From Aeromicrobium sp. PE09-221 (lineage in GTDB: Bacteria; Actinomycetota; Actinomycetes; Propionibacteriales; Nocardioidaceae), in the NCBI RefSeq assembly GCF_002174305.1, contig NZ_MIJB01000025.1, positions 154,195 to 218,194 on the forward strand: a stretch of 64,000 nt of DNA. Direction: 5' to 3'. The notes beneath the pieces were generated by a model. It saw only the letters and a program-made list of their open reading frames with translations. It was not told the origin of the DNA and did not search any database. The position numbers and the translations under genes are program-made. The first letter of the stretch is position 1; each line of letters begins with the position of its first letter. Shown here piece by piece: positions 40,592 to 49,452 of this stretch.

Positions 40592-43057
40592 ATGGCCGCC
40601 CGCAAAGCCACCCCCGCGCCCGCGGAGGATTTCGAGGAACACATCGTCGACACGAATGTGAGCGACGAGATGCGGTCCAGCTTCCTGGAGTACGCGTACT
40701 CGGTCATCTACGCGCGGGCGCTGCCCGACGCGCGCGACGGACTCAAGCCCGTCCAGCGCCGCATCCTCTACACGATGCACGACATGGGCCTGCGCCATGA
40801 CCGCGGCCACGTCAAGAGTGCTCGCCCCGTCGGAGACGTCATGGGCCGCTTCCACCCGCACGGTGACAGCGCCATCTACGACGCGCTCGTCCGCATGGTG
40901 CAGCCGTGGTCGATGCGCCTGCCGCTCCTCGATGGGCACGGCAATTTCGGCTCGGCCGATGATCCGCCCGCCGCGATGCGCTACACCGAGTGCCGGATGG
41001 ACCTGCCGGCCGAGGCGATGACCGCCTCGATCGAGGAGGACACGGTCGACTTCCGGCCGAACTACGACGGCCGCGAGCTCGAGCCGGCGGTGCTGCCGGC
41101 CGCCTTCCCCAATCTGCTCGTCAACGGCGCTGCGGGCATCGCGGTAGGCATGGCGACCAATATCGCCCCGCACAATCTCGTGGAGGTCGTGCAAGCGCTA
41201 CGGCACCTCATCGATCACCCGGACGCCTCCCTCGACGATCTCATGCGCTTCGTGCCCGGTCCCGATCTGCCGACCGGCGGCAAGATCGTCGGGCTCGACG
41301 GCGTCCGCGACGCCTACGAGACGGGCAATGGCTCCTTCAAGATGCGGGCCACCGCACGCATCGAGTCGGTCACCCCCCGCCGCAAGGGCATCGTGGTCAC
41401 CGAGCTTCCCTACAATGTCGGCCCCGAGAAGGTCATCGAGGCGATCAAGAAGTATGTCCAGAACAAGAAGCTGCAAGGCATCTCGGACATCAAGAACCTG
41501 ACGGACCGGCACAAGGGCCTGCACCTGGTCATCGAGCTGAAGAACGGTTTCGTGCCCGAGGCGATCCTCGAGCAGCTCTACAAGTTGACCCCGATGGAGA
41601 CCTCCTTCGGCATCAATGCCGTGGCCCTCGTCGACGGCCAGCCGCGAACCCTGGGACTGCGCGAGCTGCTGCGGGTCTTCCTTGACCATCGCATCGACGT
41701 CGTCCGCCGGCGCAGTGCATTCCGTCGGCAGAAGGCAGCCGATCGGCTGCATCTCGTCGACGGTCTCCTCATCGCCATCGTCGACATCGATGAGGTCATC
41801 CAGCTGATCCGCTCCAGCGAGAACCGCGCCGAGGCCCGCGAACGGCTCCAGTCGGTCTTCGACCTCAGTGAGGCTCAGGCCGACTACATCCTCGACCTCC
41901 AACTCGGACGGCTCACCAAGTTCTCGCGACTGGAGCTGGAGAAAGAGGCCGAGGAGCTGCGTCGCCGCATCGAGGAGCTCGACCACATCCTCTCCGATGA
42001 GGTCGCGTTGCGCTCCCTCGTCGGTGAGGAACTCGCCGACGTCGCCGAGCGTTTCGGCACTCCGCGGCGCACCGTACTGCTCGCTTCGGCCGGCCAGCAG
42101 GTCAATGCCGCCAAACTCACGGTGGAGGTCGCCGACGACCCCTGTTGGGTGCTGCTCTCGGGTACCGGCCTGCTCGCTCGCACCGGTGACGACAGTGCCT
42201 TCGGCGAAGCCGGCAGGCGCGGCAAGCACGATGTGGTGGTCAGCGCGGTCGCCGCCACCGCCCGCGGCCAGGTCGGCCTCGTGTGCGATGACGGCACCGT
42301 GCATCGTCTCGACGTCCTCGATCTGCCGTTGCTGCCTCCCACCGCGGAGGCTCCAACCTTGCAGGGTGGCGTGCCGCTGTCGGAGCTGCTCCTCCTCGAT
42401 GCCCGGCCTCTGGCATTGATGAGCTTGAGCGAGGACGGCCCGGGTATCGCCCTCGGCACCGAGCAGGGCGTCGTCAAGCGCGTCAAGCCCGATCACCTCG
42501 GCCGCGACAGCTGGGAGATCATCCGCCTCGAGGAGGGCGATCGACTGGTCGGCGCCGCCCAGCTCTCCTCGGGTGAGGAGGAGCTGGTCTTCATCACCTC
42601 GGATGCGCAGCTCCTGCACTTCTCCGCCTCGCTCGTGCGTCCCCAGGGCCGCACGGGCGGCGGCGTGGCAGGTGTCAAGCTCGGTGCGGGTGACCGCGTG
42701 GTGTCCTTCGGCGCGGTCCGCGACCCGGAGGGGGCCTACGTGCTCACGGTCGCCGGCCACGGTGATGCGCTGCCGGGAACGCAGAATGGCTCGGCCAAAC
42801 TGAGTCCCTTCGCGATCTATCCCGCCAAGGGACGCGCGACGGGCGGCGTACGCTGCCAGCGTTTCCTGGCCGGCGAGGATCGGCTCATCGCGGCGTGGGC
42901 CGGTGACGGTGCGCCGATGGCGTGCAGCTCCAGCGGCACGCCGATCGAGCCTCCGGAGGTCTCCGAACGCCGCGACGGTTCCGGCCAGCCTCTCTCCCAG
43001 CCCGTGCACGCGACCGCGTCACCGCTCTCGGCCACCCCGGCCGGCGTGTCAGACTGA
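40592..43057 (+). CDS. parC: DNA topoisomerase IV subunit A (GyrA-like)
   Basis: 821 residues. Active-site Tyr131 in AMRYTECRM; quinolone-determining region [15 protein letters not shown] with Ser93 and Asp97. The C-terminal pinwheel lacks a GyrA box of the QRRGGKG kind (only GRRGKHD), which favours topoisomerase IV over gyrase. The partner parE is 3 kb away on the other strand, as in actinobacteria that keep both genes near the principal sigma factor. Start ATG 40592 with GGAGAGG. Confidence 0.9.
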   Translation: MAARKATPAPAEDFEEHIVDTNVSDEMRSSFLEYAYSVIYARALPDARDGLKPVQRRILYTMHDMGLRHDRGHVKSARPVGDVMGRFHPHGDSAIYDALVRMVQPWSMRLPLLDGHGNFGSADDPPAAMRYTECRMDLPAEAMTASIEEDTVDFRPNYDGRELEPAVLPAAFPNLLVNGAAGIAVGMATNIAPHNLVEVVQALRHLIDHPDASLDDLMRFVPGPDLPTGGKIVGLDGVRDAYETGNGSFKMRATARIESVTPRRKGIVVTELPYNVGPEKVIEAIKKYVQNKKLQGISDIKNLTDRHKGLHLVIELKNGFVPEAILEQLYKLTPMETSFGINAVALVDGQPRTLGLRELLRVFLDHRIDVVRRRSAFRRQKAADRLHLVDGLLIAIVDIDEVIQLIRSSENRAEARERLQSVFDLSEAQADYILDLQLGRLTKFSRLELEKEAEELRRRIEELDHILSDEVALRSLVGEELADVAERFGTPRRTVLLASAGQQVNAAKLTVEVADDPCWVLLSGTGLLARTGDDSAFGEAGRRGKHDVVVSAVAATARGQVGLVCDDGTVHRLDVLDLPLLPPTAEAPTLQGGVPLSELLLLDARPLALMSLSEDGPGIALGTEQGVVKRVKPDHLGRDSWEIIRLEEGDRLVGAAQLSSGEEELVFITSDAQLLHFSASLVRPQGRTGGGVAGVKLGAGDRVVSFGAVRDPEGAYVLTVAGHGDALPGTQNGSAKLSPFAIYPAKGRATGGVRCQRFLAGEDRLIAAWAGDGAPMACSSSGTPIEPPEVSERRDGSGQPLSQPVHATASPLSATPAGVSD

Positions 43058-43061
43058 GCCC

Positions 43062-43763
43062 GTGCGTACCCCGTTGCGATTCCTCGCCGTCGTCATCACT
43101 GCTGTGCTGATGTCGGCGTGCACCTCCGACGACAGCTCACCGGGTGATCCCGAGGGTCGAGTGGATGCGGCGGTTGCCAGCCTGCGGGAGGCACCGGCGA
43201 TCGACTTCTCGATCGCCACCGACGAGCTCCCCCGGGGTGTGACAGGACTGTTGTCGATCAAGGGGAAGGGCGACATGACGCCGGCATTCGAGGGCGAGGC
43301 GCGCGTCGCGGCCGGTGGTACGACCCTTCCTGCCGAGGTCATCGCCATGGACGGGGAGCTCTGGGTGAAGACCGGTCTTTCCTCGGAGTTCCTCAGCATC
43401 GACCCCACCCAGTTCGGAATTCCCGATCCCGCCCAGCTCGTCAGCGGAGAGGACGGAGCGCTCTCGCTGCTCACCTCGGCCACCGATCTCGAGGAGGGTG
43501 AGGATGTCCGCGATGGTCGCGACGTCCTCACCACCATCACCGGCACGATCGACGGCGCCAGGGTCGCGGCACTGCTGCCGACGGCCGATGAGAGCGGCAC
43601 CTTCGAGGTCGAGTACCGGCTCAACCAAGATGACGAGCTCACCGATGCCGTCATCACCGGCCCTTTTTACACCGATAAGGACGATGTCGCCTACACCCTG
43701 AAGATCGCGGCCCTCGACGAGCCGGTCCAGATCACCGAACCGGCGCGCGACTCGGGTCGGTGA
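43062..43763 (+). CDS. LprG/LppX-family lipoprotein
   Basis: 233 residues. Signal peptide with lipobox VLMSAC (Cys near residue 20), then the LppX/LprAFG fold: LLSIKGKGDMTPAFEGEARV, VIAMDGELWVKTG, and FGIPDPAQLV followed by DVRDGRDVLTTITGTIDGA, matching the order in mycobacterial LprG. LprG is a triacylated-lipid carrier on the outside of the cell membrane. Start GTG 43062 is five bases after the parC stop. It overlaps the MFS exporter by GTGA: the lprG-p55 pair of mycobacteria. Confidence 0.85.
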   Translation: MRTPLRFLAVVITAVLMSACTSDDSSPGDPEGRVDAAVASLREAPAIDFSIATDELPRGVTGLLSIKGKGDMTPAFEGEARVAAGGTTLPAEVIAMDGELWVKTGLSSEFLSIDPTQFGIPDPAQLVSGEDGALSLLTSATDLEEGEDVRDGRDVLTTITGTIDGARVAALLPTADESGTFEVEYRLNQDDELTDAVITGPFYTDKDDVAYTLKIAALDEPVQITEPARDSGR

Positions 43764-45451
43764 CCGCCCCTCGCCTGCTGCTGGCCCTGGCGGCGGCAGC
43801 GATCGGCTTCGCTGCCGCGGACACCTATGTCGTCGTCCTGGCGCTCCCGGACATGATGACCTCTGCCGGGCTCGGGGTCGACGAGATCCAGCGTGCGGCC
43901 CCGATCGTGTCCGGCTTCCTGCTCGGGTACGTGGGCGTCCTCCCGCTCGTCGGCCGGCTGGCCGACCTGCGTGGCCGGGTGCCGGTGCTGCTCGGCTGTC
44001 TGATCGTCTTCACGATCGGGTCGATCGTGACCGCGGGCGCCTACGACCTCACCACCATCGTGATCGGGCGCTTCTTCCAGGGCGTCGGCGGTGGCGGGTT
44101 GATTCCACCGACCCTGGCATTGGTGGCCGATCGCTGGCCTCCTGAAAGGCGAGGTCTGCCGCTCGGCATCGTGGGAGCTGTGCAGGAGCTCGGCAGCGTC
44201 ATCGGGCCTCTGTACGGGGCGGCGGTGCTCGCCTTCGGCACCTGGCACACGATCTTCTGGCTCAACGCAGCGGTGGGCCTCGTCATCGCCGCCGCGCTCT
44301 GGCCCCAACGTGGTGAGCGGCGACGGGTGCGGGATCTGACGGGTCTGTTTCTCCTCGCGATCAGCGCCGCGGCGGGACTCCTGGTGATGCTCCAGCCCTC
44401 GGCTCTCGTCACGGAGGTGACCTGGGGGCTCCCCTTCGTGCCGTTCACCGGTGAGAACCGTTGGTGGTCGACGCTGGGCCTCGTGGCCGGCGCAGCCTTC
44501 GTCCTCTTCGTGCTTCGCCAGGCGACGGCGAAACCGCCTTTGCTGGACTGGAGAGGCTGGCGGACGGCTGCCTCGCAGACCGATCTCACCGGTGCCCTGG
44601 CGATGTCGATCGCCCTCGGAGCGGTCATCGTCACCTTCGCATCGGTCGAGCCCGAATCGGGTGCCCTCGCTCCGGCCGCCCCTTGGCTACTCGCGGTCGG
44701 CGTGGTGGCGGCGGCGCTCTTCATCTGGAGACAGCGCACGGCTGCTGCACCGCTGATCCCACGTGGTGCTCTGGCCCATCGAGCCGCGAGGGGGGCCGTC
44801 GTCGTCTCATTCTTCGTGGGGGCGGCGCTCATCGCCGCCCTAGTGGACATCCCGTTCTTCGCGCGTCTCACGGTCGCGCGCGACTCCCAGTTCGACGCCG
44901 CCCTCGTCCTCATCCGCTTCCTGATCGCCCTGCCGATCGGTGCCGTCCTGGGCGGGTGGCTCTGTCGGCGGTTCTCGCCCGCCTTGCTCACGGCCACCGG
45001 GATGTCGGTCGCCGCCGCCGCCTTCACGCTGATGAGCCGCTGGGATGTGACGGCACTCGAGCGGCTCAGCAGCGACATCGTGCTGGTCGCAGCCGGCCTC
45101 GGCTTCGGCATCGCCATCGCTCCGGTCAACACGGCCTTGTTGAACCACACGGCCGATACGGTGCACGGGCTGGCCAGCGCTCTGCTGGTCGTCGCCAGGA
45201 TGGTGGGCATGCTCGTGGGCATCTCCGCCTTGAGCGCACTCGGTCTACGTGCTTTCCGATCCGCGATGGCCGATCTGCCTCCGGTCGAGGAGCTGTGCGG
45301 GAGCGCCTCCGCCTGCCCGGCGTACAACGCCGCCGTGCTCGACGCCGGGATCACCCAGTTGCAGGCCGTGTTCGCCGGTGCCGCGGTCAGCGCGGCTATC
45401 GCGGCGTTGCTGGCCGCGGTGCTGCTGCGCCGGTCCCCCACTACGGCCTGA
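43760..45451 (+). CDS. MFS exporter, P55-like (DHA2, 14 helices)
   Basis: 563 residues, 14 predicted helices of the DHA2 type. Motif A is GRLADLRGRVPVLLG; motif C-like GVVGGGGLIPPTL variants lie in helix 5 (GRFFQGVGGGGLIPP). A loop with CGSASACPAYNAAV near the C-terminus holds two Cys on the outer face. Position right after an LprG-like lipoprotein, with overlapping codons, suggests joint lipid export as for LprG-Rv1410c; drug export is the alternative. Confidence 0.87.
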   Translation: MTAPRLLLALAAAAIGFAAADTYVVVLALPDMMTSAGLGVDEIQRAAPIVSGFLLGYVGVLPLVGRLADLRGRVPVLLGCLIVFTIGSIVTAGAYDLTTIVIGRFFQGVGGGGLIPPTLALVADRWPPERRGLPLGIVGAVQELGSVIGPLYGAAVLAFGTWHTIFWLNAAVGLVIAAALWPQRGERRRVRDLTGLFLLAISAAAGLLVMLQPSALVTEVTWGLPFVPFTGENRWWSTLGLVAGAAFVLFVLRQATAKPPLLDWRGWRTAASQTDLTGALAMSIALGAVIVTFASVEPESGALAPAAPWLLAVGVVAAALFIWRQRTAAAPLIPRGALAHRAARGAVVVSFFVGAALIAALVDIPFFARLTVARDSQFDAALVLIRFLIALPIGAVLGGWLCRRFSPALLTATGMSVAAAAFTLMSRWDVTALERLSSDIVLVAAGLGFGIAIAPVNTALLNHTADTVHGLASALLVVARMVGMLVGISALSALGLRAFRSAMADLPPVEELCGSASACPAYNAAVLDAGITQLQAVFAGAAVSAAIAALLAAVLLRRSPTTA

Positions 45452-45506
45452 AGACACAGCGGCAGCCTCGATCTACGGTACTGAGCGTGAGCGATACGGT
45501 ACGAAT

Positions 45507-46010
45507 ATGACGAGCGCCTTCGACGATCTACTCGCTGCTAACCGGACCTACGCGGACCATCACGCCCTCAAGGGTTTCGACGGCATCGCCCACGCGGGCG
45601 TCGCCATGGTCACCTGCATGGACTCGCGGATCGATCCCTTGCGGATGATCGGATTGGAGCCCGGCGACGCCAAGATCCTGCGCAACCCCGGCGGCCGCGC
45701 GACCGACCAGGTGCTCGTCGCGGTGGTGCTCGGGGTCACCCTGCTGAAGGTGCGCCGCGTCATGATCGTCCAGCACACCCGCTGTGCGATGGCGACGTCC
45801 ACCGAGGACGAACTGCACGAACGGATCGCCGAGCGCACCGGCACCGATGCCACCTGGATGACCCTCGGGGCGATCGAGGATCAGGAGCGCACGATCCGCG
45901 AGGACGTGCATCGTGTGCGTAGTCACCCGCTCGTGCCCGAGGACATCAGCGTCGGCGGGTTCCTCTACGACGTGGACACCGGCCTGCTCTCCCCCGTCGC
46001 CGAGAGCTGA
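45507..46010 (+). CDS. Beta-carbonic anhydrase
   Basis: 167 residues, small beta class. Zinc ligands Cys37, His90 and Cys93 (CMDSRIDP, QHTRCAM) with Asp39-Arg41 dyad, and ILRNPGGRATDQ. It interconverts CO2 and bicarbonate in the cytosol; the short length is that of Rv1284-type enzymes. Start ATG 45507, weak ribosome binding site. Monocistronic. Confidence 0.94.
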   Translation: MTSAFDDLLAANRTYADHHALKGFDGIAHAGVAMVTCMDSRIDPLRMIGLEPGDAKILRNPGGRATDQVLVAVVLGVTLLKVRRVMIVQHTRCAMATSTEDELHERIAERTGTDATWMTLGAIEDQERTIREDVHRVRSHPLVPEDISVGGFLYDVDTGLLSPVAES

Positions 46011-46064
46011 CGCCACCGGTCAGCCGACTGGCAACCACCGCGTCTCGGTCAGCCGGCCACACAA

Positions 46065-46106
46065 GATGTGACTCCGTGGTCGCCGGAACGACCCCGATGT
46101 CACATC
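46065..46106. repeat. Copy 2 of the 42-bp REP-like palindrome
   Basis: GATGTGACTCCGTGGTCGCC ... CGATGTCACATC. GATGTGAC pairs perfectly with GTCACATC at the ends, with an inner GGTCG/CGACC stem. Between convergent carbonic anhydrase and parE genes. Confidence 0.65.
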
Positions 46107-46127
46107 CTCCGTCGGGCATCCACGGAA

Positions 46128-46169
46128 GATGTGACTCTGTGGTTGCCCGGACGACCACGGAAGCGAATC
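46128..46169. repeat. Copy 3 of the 42-bp REP-like palindrome
   Basis: Same orientation as copy 2, 21 bp further on: GATGTGACTCTGTGGTTGCC ... GAAGCGAATC; aligned to copy 2 without gaps. The inner TGTGGT/ACCACG stem is kept, the outer stem is decayed. Confidence 0.6.
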
Positions 46170-46215
46170 CTTCTTTAGTCCACACGGACCGGACAGTACC
46201 CACCGCGGACGTGCG

Positions 46216-48342
46216 TCAGGCGTCGATGAGGTCGGCGTCGATCTCATAGGCCCCCTGGACGATGAAGTCCTTGCGCGGCGGGACCTCATTGCCCATCAGC
46301 AACTCGAAGACATCCGCGGCCTCCTCGGCGTCGTCGACCGTCAGGCGGCGCAGGGTGCGGTGGCGCGGGTCCATCGTGGTCTCCGCCAACTGTGAGGCGT
46401 CCATCTCGCCGAGTCCCTTGTAGCGCTGGATGGGGTCCTTCCAGCGCACGCCCTTACGCTGAAGCTCGGCAAGTTTACGCTGCAACTCCGGGTCGGAGTA
46501 GGTGTAGACGTACTTGTCCTGGTTCTTCTTGGTGTTGACGAGCTCGATGCGATGCAGCGGTGGCACGGCGGTGTAGACGCGTCCCTCCTCCACCAGCGGG
46601 CGCATGTAGCGGAAGAACAAGGTGGCGAGCAGACACCGAATGTGGGCGCCATCGGAGTCGGCATCGGCCATGAAGATGATGCGGCCGTAGCGGGCGGTGT
46701 CGAGGTCGAAGGTACGGCCGGAGCCGGCACCCACCACCTGGATGATCGAGGAGCACTCGGCGTTCTTGAGCATGTCGCCGACGCTGGCCTTCTGGACATT
46801 GAGGATCTTGCCTCGGATCGGCAGGAGCGCCTGGAACTCGGAGTCCCGTGCGCTCTTGGCCGTGCCGAGCGCCGAGTCGCCCTCGACGATGAACAGCTCG
46901 GATCGCTCGACGTCATTGCTACGGCAGTCAGCGAGTTTAGCCGGGAGCGCACTCGACTCGAGAGCATTCTTACGACGCTGGTTGTCACGTTGCTGCCGCG
47001 CCGCGACGCGCGTGCGCGCCGCCCCGACGACCTTCTCCATCACGGCACGAGCCTTGGCCTTGTCCGCGGCCTTGGAGGTGGTGAGGAAGTTCTTGAGCTC
47101 GCGACTGACGACCTGGTTGACGATGCGGGTGACCGGCGGTGTGCCCAGGACCTCCTTGGTCTGGCCCTCGAACTGCGGCTCGGCCAGCCGGACGGTGACG
47201 ACCGCGGTCATGCCCTCCAAGATGTCGTCCTTGACGATATCGGGATCGCCGTTCTTCAACAGCCGGGTGTTCTTGAGCACCTCGTTGAAGGTCTTGGTGA
47301 GGCCACGCTCGAAGCCGTTGACGTGTGTGCCCCCCTTGGGAGTGGCGATGATATTGACGAAGGAGCGCAGGCGGGTGTCATAGTCATTGCCCCAGCACAA
47401 CGCGATATCGATGCCGAGCGTGCGCTCGATGTCCTGGGGGGTCATATGCCCGGCGTCGTCGAGGATCGGCACCGTCTCGGTGAAGGTGTTCTCCCCCTGG
47501 AGGCGGAGCACATCGGTGACGGGATCCCCCGAGGCGAGATACTCGCAGAACTCCGAGATGCCACCCTCGTGGAAGAAGTCCTCCTCGTGGACCTCATCGC
47601 CGCGCTCGTCGCGGATGACGATCCGCAGCCCCGGCACGAGGAAGGAGGTCTGCCGAGCGCGGGCCACCAGATCGTCATAGGAGAAGGCCGCGGTCTTGAT
47701 GAAGATCTGCGGGTCGGCCCAGTAGCGGACGCGGGTACCGGTGGTCTTCTTGGCGACCTTGCCGACCTTGTGCAGCGTGTCGTCAGCGCTGAAAGGGGCA
47801 TCGGGGCCCTCGCCGTCGAAGACGCCCGGGGTGCCGCGACGGAAGGACATCGCCCAGGTGGCACCGCCCTTGTCCACCTCGACATCGAGTCGCTGCGAGA
47901 GGGCGTTGACGACCGAGGCGCCGACACCGTGCAGCCCTCCGGTGGCGTTGTAGGAGCCGCCACCGAACTTGCCACCCGCGTGGAGCTTGGTGAAGACCAC
48001 CTCGACCCCGGACAGGCCGGTCTTGGGCTCCTTGTCGACAGGGATGCCGCGGCCGTTGTCCTGCACCTCGACCGAGCCGTCACGGTGCAGGACCACGAGG
48101 ATGTGATCACAGAAACCGCCGAGTGCTTCGTCGACTGCGTTGTCGATGATCTCCCAGAGGCAGTGCATGAGACCCCGGGTGTCGGTAGAGCCGATGTACA
48201 TACCGGGGCGCTTGCGCACGGCCTCGAGTCCTTCGAGGACGAGGAGATTGCGCGCGTCATAGCTGGAGATGATCGTGTCCTTCCGCTGGGATGTCAGCGA
48301 TCTCAGGATAGTGAGAGGTACCGACAGCGGACGTGTCACCAC
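46216..48342 (-). CDS. parE: DNA topoisomerase IV subunit B (GyrB-like)
   Basis: GHKL ATPase subunit. Family start SSYDARNLLVLEGLEAVRKR; ATPase motifs EIIDNAVDEAL, DNGRGIP and GGLHGVGASVVNALS; Toprim EGDSA and DADSDGAHI. The canonical start is GTG 48342, but a strong ribosome binding site (GGAAGGA) lies within the ORF just before two ATC codons (48273-48268), where the family sequence begins; the true start may be a rare ATC, giving 684-685 residues. The 23 extra N-terminal residues of the long form are not family-like. Confidence 0.94.
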   Translation of the reverse strand: MVTRPLSVPLTILRSLTSQRKDTIISSYDARNLLVLEGLEAVRKRPGMYIGSTDTRGLMHCLWEIIDNAVDEALGGFCDHILVVLHRDGSVEVQDNGRGIPVDKEPKTGLSGVEVVFTKLHAGGKFGGGSYNATGGLHGVGASVVNALSQRLDVEVDKGGATWAMSFRRGTPGVFDGEGPDAPFSADDTLHKVGKVAKKTTGTRVRYWADPQIFIKTAAFSYDDLVARARQTSFLVPGLRIVIRDERGDEVHEEDFFHEGGISEFCEYLASGDPVTDVLRLQGENTFTETVPILDDAGHMTPQDIERTLGIDIALCWGNDYDTRLRSFVNIIATPKGGTHVNGFERGLTKTFNEVLKNTRLLKNGDPDIVKDDILEGMTAVVTVRLAEPQFEGQTKEVLGTPPVTRIVNQVVSRELKNFLTTSKAADKAKARAVMEKVVGAARTRVAARQQRDNQRRKNALESSALPAKLADCRSNDVERSELFIVEGDSALGTAKSARDSEFQALLPIRGKILNVQKASVGDMLKNAECSSIIQVVGAGSGRTFDLDTARYGRIIFMADADSDGAHIRCLLATLFFRYMRPLVEEGRVYTAVPPLHRIELVNTKKNQDKYVYTYSDPELQRKLAELQRKGVRWKDPIQRYKGLGEMDASQLAETTMDPRHRTLRRLTVDDAEEAADVFELLMGNEVPPRKDFIVQGAYEIDADLIDA

Positions 48343-48381
48343 GTCCTGCGGGCGTGTCGCCGACCCCTTTGGATCCCTGAG

Positions 48382-48432
48382 GGAGTATTCATGGCATAAG
48401 GTCGATATGCGCCGACCTGACAGGAATACTCC
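48382..48432. promoter_or_regulatory. Nested hairpin between divergent parE and DUF7455
   Basis: Outer arms GGAGTATTC (48382-48390) and GAATACTCC (48424-48432) are perfect; inner AGGTCG (48399-48404) and CGACCT (48413-48418) are also perfect. The whole folds as one 51-nt hairpin in the DUF7455 leader or serves as an operator pair for both genes. Confidence 0.4.
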
Positions 48433-48483
48433 GGCCGGGGATCATGTTGACCAGAACGAGACCGCCTGAAGAAAGAGGACATC

Positions 48484-48681
48484 GTGACAGCTACCGCTGA
48501 ACTCTCCGCCCTCACCGCTGGTGATCGTTGCGACCGCTGCGGCGCTCAGGCGTACGTTCGCGTCGAGTTCACCGCGGGTGCGGAGTTGTTGTTCTGCGCC
48601 CACCACGCTCGCCAGCATGAAGACAAACTGCGCGAGATCGCCATCGACATCCAAGACGAGAGCGGACGTCTGAGCGTCTGA
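48484..48681 (+). CDS. DUF7455 zinc-ribbon protein
   Basis: 65 residues: CDRCGAQAYVRVEF ... ELLFCAHHARQHEDKL, i.e. C-x2-C and C-x2-H(H), a small ribbon. The gene is regularly found between parE and sigA in actinobacteria. Function unknown. Start GTG 48484 after AAGAGGAC. Followed by a strong terminator. Confidence 0.88.
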   Translation: MTATAELSALTAGDRCDRCGAQAYVRVEFTAGAELLFCAHHARQHEDKLREIAIDIQDESGRLSV

Positions 48682-48693
48682 TCCGTCACCCCC

Positions 48694-48734
48694 GACGAAG
48701 GGGCTCCGGCCATGTGGGCCGGGGTCCCTTCGTC
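48694..48734. terminator. Terminator after DUF7455
   Basis: 18-bp stem (48694-48711 with 48717-48734, two G-U type mismatches, 5-nt loop). It starts 13 bp after the DUF7455 stop and ends just before the stop of the convergent small ORF, so it can serve both. Confidence 0.75.
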
Positions 48735-48735
48735 G

Positions 48736-48978
48736 TCACCAGCGTCCGCGGGGCAGCGCCGGGGCCAGCCAGCGATGAAGTGCCGCGGCGCCGACGAGGA
48801 CCGTCAGCAGTACGACGGCCTCGAGTCGATGGGACAGTCCGAGGCTGGCCAGGGCGGCGATGGCCACCCCCAGGAGCACGAGCGTGTAGAGCGGGGCGAA
48901 TCGACTGAACGTGATGGTGAGGAACTCCCTCTCGAGCGGTGTGATGGCGAACGCCCGCCGCGCTCTGCGTGAGAGCAC
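48736..48978 (-). CDS. Small membrane protein, hypothetical
   Basis: 80 residues: a basic N-terminus, the segment ITPLEREFLTITFSRFAPLY and two hydrophobic helices (LYTLVLLGVAIAALASLGL and AVVLLTVLVGAAALHRWL). Codon bias is like the neighbours, so it may be real. But the only start, GTG 48978, lies inside the hairpin taken as the cspA terminator and has no clear ribosome binding site; it might be read through from cspA. Not recognised. Confidence 0.45.
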   Translation of the reverse strand: MLSRRARRAFAITPLEREFLTITFSRFAPLYTLVLLGVAIAALASLGLSHRLEAVVLLTVLVGAAALHRWLAPALPRGRW

Positions 48979-48987
48979 GGCGGGCGT
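48951..48987. terminator. Hairpin following cspA
   Basis: 10-bp perfect stem ACGCCCGCCG/CGGCGGGCGT (48951-48960, 48978-48987) extended by GCTCT/AGAGC after one mismatch. It lies 14 bp beyond the cspA stop on the minus strand. Confidence 0.65.
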
Positions 48988-49001
48988 CCGAGAATTGTGC
49001 T

Positions 49002-49205
49002 TCAGCTGACGCGGATATTGGCCGCCTGCAGCCCCTTCGGACCACGCTCGACATCGAACTGGACCTTCTGGTTCTCGTCCAGCGAGCGGTAGCCGGAGGC
49101 GTTGATCGCCCGGAAGTGGGCGAAGACGTCCTCGCTGCCGTCATCGGGGGCGATGAAACCGAATCCCTTGTCAGCGTTGAACCATTTGACGGTGCCTGTA
49201 GCCAT
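49002..49205 (-). CDS. cspA: Cold-shock protein
   Basis: 67 residues, one OB-fold RNA chaperone. RNP1 KGFGFIAP and RNP2 VFAHF are intact; starts [15 protein letters not shown] likely extended -10 (TGCTATGAT, at 49339-49344 on the plus strand) lies 134 bp upstream, which gives a leader of about 125 nt, usual for cold-shock genes. Confidence 0.96.
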   Translation of the reverse strand: MATGTVKWFNADKGFGFIAPDDGSEDVFAHFRAINASGYRSLDENQKVQFDVERGPKGLQAANIRVS

Positions 49206-49338
49206 AAAAACCCTTTGGGGAACGTGCGCTCGCGCGGATCGCGGGCGACTGAAGTCGCGACGCGCATCAAACCGGAACTTCACGATGACCCTGCCGGGCC
49301 GACATCAAGGGGGTACAACCAACGCCTACAACACCTCC

Positions 49339-49344
49339 ATCATA
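49339..49344 (-). promoter_or_regulatory. Putative cspA promoter -10 (TATGAT, extended)
   Basis: On the minus strand TGC-TATGAT is an extended -10 element. Transcription from about 49332 would give a 5' leader of about 125 nt before the ATG at 49205. No good -35 is needed with an extended -10. Inference from sequence only. Confidence 0.4.
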
Positions 49345-49399
49345 GCAGACATTCCAGATGTGGTCATTCTGCGAAGGTCCACGCAGGAAGTGACGAGAG

Positions 49400-49439
49400 A
49401 CACGAAACGCCCGGCAGCGAGGGGCCGGGCGTTTCGTGT
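49400..49439. terminator. Terminator of sigA
   Basis: Perfect 16-bp stem, 49400-49415 with 49424-49439, 8-nt loop, 13 bp beyond the sigA stop on the minus strand. Confidence 0.85.
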
Positions 49440-49452
49440 GAGGTGAGAGAGC

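Noticed and set aside
37799..41194. N-terminal extension of the Pat-like protein to 1131 residues
   Set aside because: The extra 233 residues are antisense to parC; homology begins after GTG 40495.
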